Of a stretch of DNA of 33,821 nucleotides, positions 8,780-16,956 are shown in pieces. The DNA is from Candidatus Jordarchaeia archaeon (GTDB taxonomy: Archaea; Asgardarchaeota; Jordiarchaeia; Jordiarchaeales; Jordiarchaeaceae), in contig JAHAWU010000029.1 in NCBI GenBank assembly GCA_018383815.1, positions 1 through 33,821 of the forward strand. Reading direction: 5' to 3'. Each line of letters opens with the position of its first letter. Position 1 is the stretch's first letter. The notes beneath the pieces were generated by a model, which was not told where the DNA came from, did no database searches, and worked only from the letters and a program-made list of their open reading frames with translations. Both the position numbers and the translations under genes were made by a program.

Positions 8780-8843
8780 TATTTTCCCTCCAAAATTTTT
8801 GGCACAATTAACTCTCCAACCAATCTATTACTCAATGGAGATA

Positions 8844-9895
8844 TTAAGTTAAGTCCGATTTTTTATGATAACTATTGAGCTTTCTTATATATTTTCTTGT
8901 CGCTTTCTCTAGGTCTTCTATGCTTCGGTAGTTGTGGTTGGTGCACAGGTCGCGTTTGAGGTGCCTGTTCACCCGACCCTCAACCTCATTGAGCCGGGGA
9001 GCATACTTTGGCAGATAGAAGGGAGTTATTTTCTCCGCGTGTTTCTCAAAGAACAGCCTGGTCTCCCGGCTTGTGGTGAATGGTTGCATTGTCCACAATG
9101 AGGATGATTCTCTTTGAGTCCATGCTTTTTCATGTACCTCAACAATTGTTGTAGGTGCTCCCTGAACTCTCGGCTTCTCCTCCTTTTGCGGATGTGGTAG
9201 AGCTTCTTCTTGGAGGGCCAAAGCAGGGTTATGAAGACGTTTATCCCCCGATTAACGCCTGGCGTGAGAACCCTCCTCTGCTCCCCCCTAGGCATCCATC
9301 CCCACCCCTATTGTGGGGTTGAGTTCCAGCCACTTCTCGTCCTCGAGGGCTACCGCAACCCCTTTTTAAGGAGGGCCGGGGCGATTTTCTTGTAGCCTTC
9401 TACCCGGCGGGCCTTCTCCGGGTAGTGGGGGTCGGGGCTCTCAACCACGGCTTTGGCTCTCTTGTACACTATGCCCAGCTCCTGGAGGATCTCCCACACG
9501 TGGCTCTTGCTTATCTTGATTCCCATCTCCTGGGTGAGGTGTTTTGCCAGGAGCCTTACGCTCCACTCGTTTTTGAGGTAGCCGAAGGTCTGGGGGCTTT
9601 GGAGGGCGGTTTGGGCTATGACCTTTTTCTGTTCGGGGGTTATTCGGGGCTTTTTTCCGGGGTAGGTTTTGGTTCGGAGGGCATTCACCCCTCCCTCCTT
9701 GTATCTCTGGATCCACCGGTAGACTGAGAGGTACGCGGCATTCATCTTCTTTGCGATGGCCCTGTAGGAGAGGCCCTCCGCCTTGTACAGGACGGCCTCC
9801 GCCCTTCGATACTCTCCCTTACTTTTGGTTTCTTGCATGAATTTCCTGATTTCCGCCTCTTCCTTTTTGGACAGGATTAACTTCTGCGCAAACAT
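8844..9895 (-). pseudogene. IS630-family transposase, frameshifted
   Basis: The N-terminal part (9895 down to about 9370) encodes helix-turn-helix segments and the linker WIQRYKEGGVNALRT. The DDE nuclease part then continues in other frames: ALEDEKWLELNP, RRVLTPGVNR.INVFITLLWP, IILIVDNATIH and YLPKYAPRLNEVEGRVNRHLKR. At least four single-base shifts are needed to join them, near 9364-9370, 9303-9310, about 9105 and about 9085. The second-Asp motif LIVDN and the final Asn-Glu (LNEVE) are recognisable after correction, but the gene cannot make a full protein. The reading frame ends through the left terminal repeat. Confidence 0.88.
8849..8858. repeat. Left terminal inverted repeat of IS630-type element
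   Basis: TTAAGTCCGA, whose exact reverse complement TCGGACTTAA is at 9932-9941 on the other side of the transposase. IS630-type elements insert at TA, so the TA at 8850-8851 is probably target, with the element proper starting at 8852. Confidence 0.75.
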
Positions 9896-9938
9896 AACAC
9901 ATAAAAAGAAAAAGAAAGATATATAGTTTACTCGGACT
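8852..9938 (-). mobile_element. Degenerate IS630-family insertion sequence
   Basis: A roughly 1.09-kb element bounded by short perfect inverted repeats and flanked by TA on each side, consistent with the TA target duplication of the IS630/Tc1/mariner group. The inside is one transposase gene on the minus strand, now broken by several frameshifts. It looks more GC-rich than the flanking DNA, as expected for imported sequence. Because both ends are intact it could still be moved by a functional copy in trans. It sits between the RAM-domain gene and the sirtuin gene. Confidence 0.85.
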
Positions 9939-9941
9939 TAA
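9932..9941. repeat. Right terminal inverted repeat of IS630-type element
   Basis: TCGGACTTAA, the exact reverse complement of the left end at 8849-8858. The TA at 9939-9940 is the probable target-site copy. Confidence 0.75.
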
Positions 9942-9976
9942 ATATGTCCCAGTAAAATGCGGAGACTGTGAGGCTT

Positions 9977-10783
9977 TTAAATGAGGCCCTTTAACTCCTT
10001 AATTTTGTTTACAATTTGGGGCAAAGCTACATCTGCCGGTCTTCTAATTACCACATCACACAAGTCTGAGATGGCAGTTTCGTGGGGATTAATTTCAATT
10101 AACCAAGCGTTATTCATCTGTTTGGCCCTGATAGGTAATCCCGCAGCGGGATACACAAGTGCGCTTGTTCCTATGGTGAGCATACAGTCTGATTTTGAGG
10201 CTTCTACGAAGCATTTTTTGAGTACGTCTTCGGGAATGGGCTCGCCGAAGAATACGGTGTCAGTTTTAATTATTCCCCTTTTGCATGTTGGGCATTTGGG
10301 TGGTAGGCTGTCGATGGTTATGGAAAATGTTTGGGGTTCGAATCTTTGGCCGCACTCTATGCATCTTAGGAGGAATGCGTTTCCGTGGATTTCGGCGATG
10401 TTTTGGCTGCCCGCTCTTCGGTGGAGATTGTCTATGTTCTGTGTGATTACACATTTTAGGAATCCCATTTTTTCGAGTTCGGCCAGGGCGAAGTGTGAGG
10501 GGTTTGGGTTGGCTGTTGAGAGTGTTTCAATGAAATTCCGGTAAAATCCAGTTTTGGTGAGTCTTTCTCTCCACCATTTTACGGGGTCTTCAAGGAATCT
10601 CTGATAACCATTTGGTGGTGGTTCTCCATGTTTTGTCCAAAGTCCACCTGGGCCTCTGAATGGTGGTATTCCGCTGGCTACGGATATTCCGGCTCCTGTA
10701 AGAGCTACCGCATATTTAGAAGCGATAATTATTCTGGCTGCGTCCTCAATTTCTTCTCCATAATGTTTGGAGTTTTGTCCCAT
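9977..10783 (-). CDS. Sir2-family NAD-dependent protein deacylase (sirtuin)
   Basis: Removes acyl groups from lysine side chains using NAD and releases nicotinamide. The 268-residue product shows GAGISVASGIPPFRG (NAD-binding loop), TQNIDNLH, the catalytic histidine in EIHGNAF, four zinc cysteines as CIEC and CPTC, FFGEPIP and IGTSALVYPAAGLP. The loop has GIPPFRG where GIPDFRG or GIPTFRG is common. Archaeal sirtuins act on chromatin proteins such as Alba and on metabolic enzymes. The start is tentative: the ATG at 10783 directly abuts AGAGGA, so a start a few codons inside is possible. It diverges from the translin gene across an AT-rich region. Confidence 0.93.
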   Translation of the reverse strand: MGQNSKHYGEEIEDAARIIIASKYAVALTGAGISVASGIPPFRGPGGLWTKHGEPPPNGYQRFLEDPVKWWRERLTKTGFYRNFIETLSTANPNPSHFALAELEKMGFLKCVITQNIDNLHRRAGSQNIAEIHGNAFLLRCIECGQRFEPQTFSITIDSLPPKCPTCKRGIIKTDTVFFGEPIPEDVLKKCFVEASKSDCMLTIGTSALVYPAAGLPIRAKQMNNAWLIEINPHETAISDLCDVVIRRPADVALPQIVNKIKELKGLI

Positions 10784-10835
10784 TCCTCTATCAGCTCGCT
10801 CAGCACAGGAATAGTTTTAATGTTTTCAAGACCAA

Positions 10836-10872
10836 GCTAATTATATGTTTATTAATTATATTTAAAATCGTT
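10836..10872. promoter_or_regulatory. AT-rich divergent promoter region, sirtuin/translin
   Basis: Several TATA-like sequences cluster between the divergent genes: TTATATG and TTAATTATATTTAAAATC on the plus strand, and ATATAATTAAT and ATATAATTAGC on the minus strand. They lie about 60 bp before the sirtuin start and about 140 bp before the translin start. This supports a divergent promoter, but single boxes cannot be assigned with confidence. Confidence 0.35.
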
Positions 10873-11007
10873 GTGTTGTGTCTAACTGTTTTTTGTGTTA
10901 TGTGGGAAACGAATGAGAAAGATTCAAATTAGCCGTGTACATTATCCTCTCAAAATTCTGAATTGTTTCCTTTGCCCTCCAGAAGCATGATTGATGAGGA
11001 GAATAAG

Positions 11008-11679
11008 TTGACTAATGATGAAACATTTGAAACAGGCGATTTGGAGAGTATAGTGAGCCGTATTGCTAGTTATCTCAATGAGCAATACAATTTGAGGGAG
11101 TCAACCCTCACTCTGTCCCGCGACATAATTAGGCTTTCGGGACAAGCTGTTAGATTCATTCATCGTCTGGATTTTGATAAAGCCCTGAAAAAAATTGAAG
11201 AAGCCAAAATTAAAGTGGACGAGATAAATAAAAAGCTTGAGAAGTATCCTGAACTTAAGGATAAGGGCTTCATTAGTTCAGCTTATCAGGAGTATGCGGA
11301 GGCTAACCTTCTTTTTTCTCTTCTCAAATATAAGAAATTTGTTTCCTTCGAGGCCTTGGATGTGCCCTGTGTTTCCTATCTTTTGGGTTTGGGAGATCTG
11401 ATTGGTGAGTTGAGAAGGCATATTCTGGACTCCATAAGGCGAGAAGATATAGAGAAAGCCGAATCCCTACTTGACCTTATGGAGGAAGTGTACACGCTTC
11501 TTATGACCATCGATTATCCTGAAGCCTTAACCTCGGGATTAAGGCGCAAATGTGACGTTGCCCGAAGCCTAGTTGAAAAAACACGCGGCGATATAACCCT
11601 GGCAATCCAAAACAAGCAGCTCATAAAGAAGATGCAAGATTTATCAGAGCTACTCGGAGGGAAAAAGGACGAAATTTGA
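11008..11679 (+). CDS. Archaeal translin-family protein
   Basis: All-helical protein of about 223 residues. The C-terminal signature YPEALTSGLRRKCDVARSLVEKTRGDIT and the earlier IIRLSGQAVRFIHR, EYAEANLLFSLL and SYLLGLGDLIGELRRH helices are typical of archaeal translin homologues. Eukaryotic translin/TRAX form an octameric RNA/ssDNA-binding shell with an endonuclease in the TRAX subunit, and the archaeal protein is thought to be an RNA-processing relative. GAGGAG lies 6 nt before TTG at 11008; an ATG at 10987 is the alternative start but has no Shine-Dalgarno. The 3' end overlaps the SepRS start by 11 nt, which suggests translational coupling. Confidence 0.85.
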   Translation: MTNDETFETGDLESIVSRIASYLNEQYNLRESTLTLSRDIIRLSGQAVRFIHRLDFDKALKKIEEAKIKVDEINKKLEKYPELKDKGFISSAYQEYAEANLLFSLLKYKKFVSFEALDVPCVSYLLGLGDLIGELRRHILDSIRREDIEKAESLLDLMEEVYTLLMTIDYPEALTSGLRRKCDVARSLVEKTRGDITLAIQNKQLIKKMQDLSELLGGKKDEI

Positions 11680-13219
11680 CATAAAAGGTATTCTGGAAAA
11701 AGCAGAGCAAGACTATGAAAAGGCTTGGATTGAAACAAAAAATCTACTCACCCTAAAGGGCCGAAAATTCAAATTGGAGCCTAAGGGTGCACCAAATCCC
11801 ATAATTGAATTTAACAGTCTGGTTAGAAGGGTTCTAATCGAAATGGGATTCGAGGAAGTTGTACTTCCCATGATAGTTAAGGAATCCGACGTCTACCAAG
11901 AATACGGTCCAGAGGCTCCAGTCATACTTGACAGACTCTTCTATTTAGCCGGACTCCCGAGGCCCGACATTGGTCTAGGTGCTGATTCAATCAAAAAAAT
12001 CAGGGAAATCGTGCCTGACTTTGATAAAGTTAAGGAGTTACAGGATATTCTGAGACGGTACAAAAAGAATGAGATAGAGTCAGACGACCTGGTTGAAACT
12101 ATGGTTACGGAGCTGGGAGTCAGAGAAGAACAGGCCACGAGTATTTTGGATAATGTTTTTTTGGAGTTTAAGGAGAGAAAACCGGTTCCCACAGATTTAA
12201 CTTTAAGGTCGCATATGACTGCGCTTTGGTTTCCAGTCCTCTCTGCGGTTATGAATAAGTGGAAACTCCCAATACAGCTTTTCACCATAGGAAGAAAATT
12301 CAGGAGAGAGCAGAGATTAGACGCCACCCACCTTTATTCCTCCTATACTGCATCCTTTGTAATTATGGCGGAAGAGATAACCTTGGAGGATGGTATGGAA
12401 ATTGTTAGAGACTTTCTGAGAAGGATAGGTTTCCAAGAAGTAGATTTCAGGTTTAAAAAGGCAACCTCAAAGTATTATGCTCCCCAAACAGAGTTTGAAA
12501 TATTTGTCAGGCATCCAAAATCTGGAGATTGGCTGGAGGTGGGGGACAGCGGTTTCTACTCTCCAGTCAGCCTCGCGAAGTTTGGTATAGAATACCCAGT
12601 ACTAAATGCCGGCTTTGGAATAGAAAGATTTGTCATGATAAAAACTGGAGAAACAGACATCCGAAGGCTTTCCTATCCCTACTTCTACAAAGATGTAGGA
12701 TTTACTGATGAGGAAATAGCTGAGGGAATCTACATCGAAGAGAAGCCGCAAACCGAGATTGGCAAAAAAATTATGCAAGAGTTGATTAAAACCGCCGAGA
12801 CTCACAGAGATGCGGAGGCTCCCTGTGAATTCGTAGCTTGGAGTGGAATAATTGATGGGAAAAAGGTTTCAGTCAAAATAGTGGAAAAAGATAAGGATAC
12901 CAAACTTTTGGGGCCGGCCATCCTAAACCGAATATACGTTTATGACGGAAACATACTGGGCCTCCCAGAAGAAAAGGCAGTGGGAACGCCAACAGACATC
13001 CGCTATCTTGACGCTTTAGGAGCTTATGCGGCGCGGAGAATCGAAGAAATGATTGAAAAAAATGAGAAAAACCTAGATCTGAGAATAAGAATAGCGAAAA
13101 AAGCCTCCGACGTCAACATAGGAATAACCACCCCAGTAAGGCATTTCATAACTTCAAAAAGCAAAAAGATAGATATAAGAGGACCAGTATTCTTCACTGT
13201 ATCCGCATCTGTAGAATAG
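11669..13219 (+). CDS. sepS: O-phosphoseryl-tRNA(Cys) synthetase (SepRS)
   Basis: Charges tRNA-Cys with phosphoserine; SepCysS then converts it to cysteine. Class II synthetase related to PheRS. Landmarks: FEEVVLPMIVKESDVYQEYG, LDRLFYLAGLPRPDIGLG, LTLRSHMTALWF, FTIGRKFRREQ (motif 2), GFGIERFVMI (motif 3), GPAILNRIYVYDGN and the C-terminal DIRGPVFF. The family N-terminus is present as KFDIKGI followed by DYEKAWIETKN, encoded from 11672. The frame opens after a stop at 11624 and has no ATG, GTG or TTG before 11774. GGAGGG (11656-11661) stands 7 nt before ACG at 11669, where the initiator Met should align. With ACG the protein has 516 residues. Presence of SepRS implies tRNA-dependent cysteine synthesis. 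Confidence 0.93.
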   Translation, partial: TKFDIKGILEKAEQDYEKAWIETKNLLTLKGRKFKLEPKGAPNPIIEFNSLVRRVLIEMGFEEVVLPMIVKESDVYQEYGPEAPVILDRLFYLAGLPRPDIGLGADSIKKIREIVPDFDKVKELQDILRRYKKNEIESDDLVETMVTELGVREEQATSILDNVFLEFKERKPVPTDLTLRSHMTALWFPVLSAVMNKWKLPIQLFTIGRKFRREQRLDATHLYSSYTASFVIMAEEITLEDGMEIVRDFLRRIGFQEVDFRFKKATSKYYAPQTEFEIFVRHPKSGDWLEVGDSGFYSPVSLAKFGIEYPVLNAGFGIERFVMIKTGETDIRRLSYPYFYKDVGFTDEEIAEGIYIEEKPQTEIGKKIMQELIKTAETHRDAEAPCEFVAWSGIIDGKKVSVKIVEKDKDTKLLGPAILNRIYVYDGNILGLPEEKAVGTPTDIRYLDALGAYAARRIEEMIEKNEKNLDLRIRIAKKASDVNIGITTPVRHFITSKSKKIDIRGPVFFTVSASVE

Positions 13220-13521
13220 ATAAAATTTTTCCTTCCTAAAATGAATTCTGTTCAGAAAGCTGGCACAATTAACCTGGAGTCTCCTGCTGCGTGTTGTTTG
13301 TTTTTCGTCTTTTACTTCCTCCTGTAGGTGCATTTTTCGGCTTTTTGCCATGCAGAATAACTCAAAATGAGCTTCAATCCGGGGCATAAGGACCAAAACA
13401 GGCTTACACCCAGAAGGCGACACCCAGTTAACTGCGCCAGAAAGCTATGCAAAAGGTATTAAACTCAGAAGCAATATTCTGTTTAATGTTTGGAAGACAC
13501 GATTTGAATGAGGGTCAATCC
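13220..13521. other. Intergenic region before riboflavin kinase gene
   Basis: About 300 bp between sepS and the riboflavin kinase gene. I see no tRNA, snoRNA box pair, repeat or convincing promoter. A frame upstream of the kinase stays open from ATG 13447 but shows no family similarity and no Shine-Dalgarno. The region is less AT-rich than most intergenic gaps here, so an unrecognised small RNA or a leader cannot be excluded. Confidence 0.4.
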
Positions 13522-14193
13522 TTGGAAGAGGAGCTCTGGTTTACTTTATTCACACTGGCAAGAATGGGAGCCCAGTCAAAGGCCTTAGAGATATCCTCCA
13601 CCCAGCTGGGTAAAAAAATGAATATAAGTCAGCAAACTGCCTCCCGACGCTTACAACAGCTGGAGGAAAAAGGTTGGCTAACCAGAGAAATAACGAGAAG
13701 AGGCCAGTTTGTCCGGCTAACGGATCAGGGAATGAACATGCTCTTGGAAATATATTTGTGGCTGCAAACAATTTTTGATAAGAAGCCCCCGGTTCTCATC
13801 ATTGAAGGTGAATTATTCAGTGGGATGCGTGAAGGAGGCTACTATATCTCTGTTAATGGTTATAAGAAACAGTTCAAGGAAAAACTGGGCTTCGAACCCT
13901 ACCCAGGAACTCTAAATCTGAGGCTAAAATCCTACTCGGATCTCCAAGCCAAAAAAATGCTACAAAAACACCCCGGAATTATGATTGAACAGTTTGAGAA
14001 TAAGGGTAGAACCTTTGGCGCGGTCAAAATGTTCAAAGCCCTCATCAACGAAAAAGTAGAGGGAGCGGTGCTACTAATTCAACGCACCCACTATGGAGAA
14101 GATGTTTTAGAGGTAGTGGCACCAGAATATCTCCGGGAAAAATTAAACCTCAAAGACGGAGACAAAATTCGACTAAGAATATCTCTCACCTAA
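13522..14193 (+). CDS. CTP-dependent riboflavin kinase with N-terminal wHTH (RbkR type)
   Basis: The C-terminal domain (about residues 90-223) is the archaeal CTP-using riboflavin kinase that makes FMN: GELFSGMREGGYYISV, QFKEKLGFEPYPGTLNLRL, GRTFGAVKMF, HYGEDVLEVVAPEYLREKL and LKDGDKIRLRI. The N-terminal 80 residues form a winged helix with recognition helix region ISQQTASRRLQQLEEKGWL. This architecture is known as RbkR, a kinase that also represses riboflavin genes. I choose TTG at 13522 because GAGGGT lies 6 nt upstream; the result has the family length of about 223. The next gene makes FAD from FMN. Regulation of this pair by the protein itself is plausible, but no operator could be identified. 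Confidence 0.9.
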   Translation: MEEELWFTLFTLARMGAQSKALEISSTQLGKKMNISQQTASRRLQQLEEKGWLTREITRRGQFVRLTDQGMNMLLEIYLWLQTIFDKKPPVLIIEGELFSGMREGGYYISVNGYKKQFKEKLGFEPYPGTLNLRLKSYSDLQAKKMLQKHPGIMIEQFENKGRTFGAVKMFKALINEKVEGAVLLIQRTHYGEDVLEVVAPEYLREKLNLKDGDKIRLRISLT

Positions 14194-14317
14194 AACGAGG
14201 AGTTTAACCTAACCCCCCAAATTGCTAAATCCACCACAAAAAATAAAACAATTAAACATTCTTCAGTCTAATTGCAAAAACTCCAGCAATTTTCATGGGC
14301 AAAGCAGGGAGAAAAAA

Positions 14318-14797
14318 ATGAGTAATCCCGGAAAGAGAGTTATGGCCTTTGGAACATTCGACTTAGTGCATGTGGGGCATATAAAGTTCTTTGAAGAAGC
14401 CAAGAAACTCGGAGGGAAAAACTCAGAGTTAATAGTTGTCATTTCTAGGGATAGCAATGTTCTAAAAATGAAAAAACGCCCTCCAATTTTTAACGAGGAG
14501 GAGAGAAAGACTGTTGTCCAAGCACTAAAACCAGTAGATAAGGCAATACTGGGACACGAAGGAGAAGACATGCTCCAGATCGTTAAAGAGAACAACCCCG
14601 ACATAATAGTCTTGGGCTACGACCAAAGAATAGATCCCGAAGAGTTTCAAAAATTCAAGCAGGAGCTAAAAGAGAAAGGAATCAACGCTAAAGTTGTCCG
14701 CCTCCCGAAATACGGCACTGGATTAAACAGCTCCACCATCATTGTAAAGAAAATACTTGAAAGAAACAAAAACAATTTAAAAAACGGGGAAAAATAA
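14318..14797 (+). CDS. ribL: RibL-type FAD synthetase (FMN adenylyltransferase)
   Basis: Cytidylyltransferase-like fold, 159 residues. FGTFDLVHVGHIKFFEEAKKLG contains the HVGH nucleotide-binding motif (the string spans about residues 10-31), followed by VVISRD, RPPIFNEEER, VLGYDQRI and the C-terminal NSSTIIVKKI. It transfers AMP from ATP to FMN to form FAD. The length and order match archaeal RibL. ATG at 14318 with GGGAG 6 nt upstream; the open frame upstream to 14222 shows no similarity. It lies 124 nt after the riboflavin kinase and so completes the riboflavin to FMN to FAD route. Glycerol-3-phosphate cytidylyltransferase is the main alternative, but the gene neighbour argues against it. 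Confidence 0.88.
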   Translation: MSNPGKRVMAFGTFDLVHVGHIKFFEEAKKLGGKNSELIVVISRDSNVLKMKKRPPIFNEEERKTVVQALKPVDKAILGHEGEDMLQIVKENNPDIIVLGYDQRIDPEEFQKFKQELKEKGINAKVVRLPKYGTGLNSSTIIVKKILERNKNNLKNGEK

Positions 14798-14885
14798 ATC
14801 CCCAAAATCAATCAAACCGAAATAATCACCCATTCCCCTTTATTTTGTTTAACGATTAATCATTTCAACCTTCGTGGGAGAATTC

Positions 14886-15662
14886 TTGAAAACCATAAAA
14901 GTTAAGGAAGGCTTACCCATATCCGAAATTTTGAAAAAGTATCCCGATCTGGTAAGCCCCTATTTAATATCCCAGAATCCCTCAAAAATTGATCTCAAAA
15001 ACAGAGACGCCTTGGCAGTATACAATAAACTAGTCGCTCGTGAAATTCTGGGCGTGGAACTGTCCCTCCATCCAAAAGCCTTGGTACCCTCCATAATGAG
15101 CCGGTTGGAATTCGTTAAACTAACTGTGAAACCTCATGAAACTGTGCTAGATGTGGGAACGGGGTCAACTGCGATATGTGCCATAATAGCCGCTAAAATA
15201 TTAGGTGCTAAAGTTTACGCTACAGAAATGGTTGAAGAATACTACTTGAATGCTCACATAAACATAGTCCAGAACTCTCTGCAAGATAGAATACAACTAG
15301 TTAAGTCCTCAGGCCAAATCATTGAGGGAATTATCCCAGAAGAATTGAATTTCGATGCCATCATAAGTACCCCTCCATATCTCCCCTCAAAAGCAAAACC
15401 CTTGGGCAAAAAATTTGGGGGTAGCGCAGAAGAATTATTAGGCGGTGGCAAAACGGGGGCCGAGTTTTCGCTAAAAGTAATAAAACAGGGAGCCCCTCAC
15501 CTAAAAAGGGGCGGTAGAATAGGACTAATCATACCTATGAAAAAGGAAACAGTTGCAGAATGCATAGCGCGTGCCATGAAGGAGGAGAAATTACGTGTAC
15601 AGAATATTCGTCTCATAACTGGCAACAGAGAGCGCCGCATCATAATTGGAAAGAAAAAATGA
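14886..15662 (+). CDS. METTL16/RlmF-like RNA N6-adenine methyltransferase
   Basis: SAM-dependent methyltransferase of about 258 residues. The segment DLKNRDALAVYNKLVARE with LHPKALVPSIMSRLEFVK before the Rossmann fold is typical of the METTL16/RlmF (YbiN) family. Motif I is VLDVGTGSTAICAIIAAKI, an acidic motif II is ATEM, and the catalytic tetrad is TPPY in STPPYLPS (about residues 161-168), an [DNS]PPY-type motif of N6-adenine enzymes. KTGAEFSLKVIKQGAPHL matches the downstream helix. The target, an RNA adenine, is inferred from the family. TTG at 14886 is preferred, as GGGAG (14876-14880) lies 5 nt upstream; GTG at 14874 is the alternative. Convergent with dphB, with a 7-nt gap. Confidence 0.82.
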   Translation: MKTIKVKEGLPISEILKKYPDLVSPYLISQNPSKIDLKNRDALAVYNKLVAREILGVELSLHPKALVPSIMSRLEFVKLTVKPHETVLDVGTGSTAICAIIAAKILGAKVYATEMVEEYYLNAHINIVQNSLQDRIQLVKSSGQIIEGIIPEELNFDAIISTPPYLPSKAKPLGKKFGGSAEELLGGGKTGAEFSLKVIKQGAPHLKRGGRIGLIIPMKKETVAECIARAMKEEKLRVQNIRLITGNRERRIIIGKKK

Positions 15663-15669
15663 CTCTTAT

Positions 15670-16464
15670 CTATTTTTCAAGAATTATTTTCGGCGCCCCC
15701 GCAAGCTTCACAAGCGCCTCAGCCTCCTTAAAATGTAGTTTCCCAGTAACTATGAGAATGTGGGGAGGGGAACCAAAGTCAAAAGAAATTAAATCATCTA
15801 AAAAACCAGCTTTCACCAATGGCTCCGGTGATCCTGCCCTAGCGACTCCCACCAAAACAGCCTCTTTGAGAACCCGCCTCCTTTTTTTACTGTCAAAATA
15901 ATTCAAAAACTCCAAGCCCTCCTTGACCGTCATATAGCGGGATGTGTCTGCTCTAATGTCCAGATAAACAAGCGTATGGAGTCCTCTGAGCCTGTTCTTC
16001 CTAACCACAAGGTAAGGGGACTCGGGAAAATAGTTGGCTTCGGGAAAAGGTATGCTGACCGAGTTTCCAAACTTATAATTAGCCAATCCACAAACACTGG
16101 GGGCAGCAGAGAGAATCGAAGCCGCATGAACAATTTTGGTATCTATGCCCATATTTATTGCACGCAGCCTCAAATCAACATGAGTAGTGGATATCAATGG
16201 GTCGCCTGGAACCAGAAAAGCGACGTATCCTTCTTGTGCGTCGCGCAAAATGGATTCATGGGGGTTCTCCTCTACCTCCCTTCTTGATAGTACGTTAATC
16301 TTCTTGCCCACCAGCTTTTCCAAGTTCTTAAAGTTAAGGCCTCCCATAAAGCTGGTGTAAAACTCAGCGTAAATCTTGTCGGCTTTTCGTGCCTCCTCCA
16401 AACCCCTGAGCGTCAAATCATACTCATTCCACAATCCTAAACCAATAAACACCAGCTTACCCAA
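15670..16464 (-). CDS. dphB: Diphthine synthase DphB
   Basis: SAM-dependent methyltransferase of the tetrapyrrole-methylase fold that methylates the modified histidine of elongation factor 2 on the way to diphthamide. 264 residues. Landmarks: KLVFIGLGLWNEYDLTLRG at the N-terminus, YAEFYTSFM, VAFLVPGDPLISTTHVDLR, HAASILSAAPSVCGL, YKFGNSVSIPFPE and VGVARAGSPEP near the C-terminus. I choose TTG at 16464 because AGGTG ends 7 nt upstream; TTG codons at 16470 and 16482 are alternatives. It follows nikR on the same strand with a 73-nt gap and may be read with it, though there is no functional link. Confidence 0.94.
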   Translation of the reverse strand: MGKLVFIGLGLWNEYDLTLRGLEEARKADKIYAEFYTSFMGGLNFKNLEKLVGKKINVLSRREVEENPHESILRDAQEGYVAFLVPGDPLISTTHVDLRLRAINMGIDTKIVHAASILSAAPSVCGLANYKFGNSVSIPFPEANYFPESPYLVVRKNRLRGLHTLVYLDIRADTSRYMTVKEGLEFLNYFDSKKRRRVLKEAVLVGVARAGSPEPLVKAGFLDDLISFDFGSPPHILIVTGKLHFKEAEALVKLAGAPKIILEK

Positions 16465-16537
16465 ACTCAAACACCTAAACAAGCCGGTAATCGCAAAAAT
16501 ACTTGGAACAATCAGGATTTAATCATTGCTTCAACAG

Positions 16538-16945
16538 CTAACTCTCTAATATAGGCATGAAGACTGCTTTCACCTGCTGGATTCCTCTGATTCCCCTCAC
16601 TCTGCCCATTAAATCTAGGAGTCTCTTGGAATCGCCTTCGGCAATGAGGATCTCCAAACAGTATTGATCCTTTATATGTCTATGTATGTTCTCAATTATG
16701 ATGTCGTCAAATTCGTGGCGAATCTCTGAGATTCTGTTCTCTACGTCCTTCCTCTTATACTCACTGGTGATCATTATGGTGGCCGCGGATTTTTCTTCCC
16801 CCAACTTGTTAATCTCTGATTCCGCTATTAGGTTGCGTATGGCGTCTCTGAAAGCTTCGGATCTGCTGTAGTATCCTCTGCTCTCCATGAATTTCTCAAA
16901 CTGTGACAATAACTCTTCAGGCAGGGTTATGCTAACCACAGTCAT
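16538..16945 (-). CDS. nikR: NikR nickel-responsive transcriptional regulator
   Basis: Ribbon-helix-helix repressor with a C-terminal ACT-like nickel-sensing domain, 135 residues. The DNA-binding ribbon is VVSITLPEELLSQFEKF followed by YSRSEAFRDAIRNLI. All four nickel ligands are present: H77, H88, H90 and C96, with spacings 11, 2 and 6 that match E. coli NikR (H76, H87, H89, C95). Nickel binding makes NikR tetramers clamp a palindromic operator. An AT-rich inverted repeat with 21-bp centre spacing lies directly upstream, between nikR and the divergent P-type ATPase, so control of both is likely. ATG start with GGTGAT 5 nt upstream. Confidence 0.93.
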   Translation of the reverse strand: MTVVSITLPEELLSQFEKFMESRGYYSRSEAFRDAIRNLIAESEINKLGEEKSAATIMITSEYKRKDVENRISEIRHEFDDIIIENIHRHIKDQYCLEILIAEGDSKRLLDLMGRVRGIRGIQQVKAVFMPILES

Positions 16946-16956
16946 TCAAAATCACC

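Noticed and set aside
8844-9895. Frame breaks in the transposase as further BHB introns
   Set aside because: The breaks are single-base shifts; no inserted segment with a 4-bp helix and bulges fits, so this is ordinary IS decay.
14222-14317. N-terminal extension of the FAD synthetase
   Set aside because: ATG at 14318 has a good Shine-Dalgarno and matches the family start; the upstream residues are Asn/Lys/Gln-rich filler.
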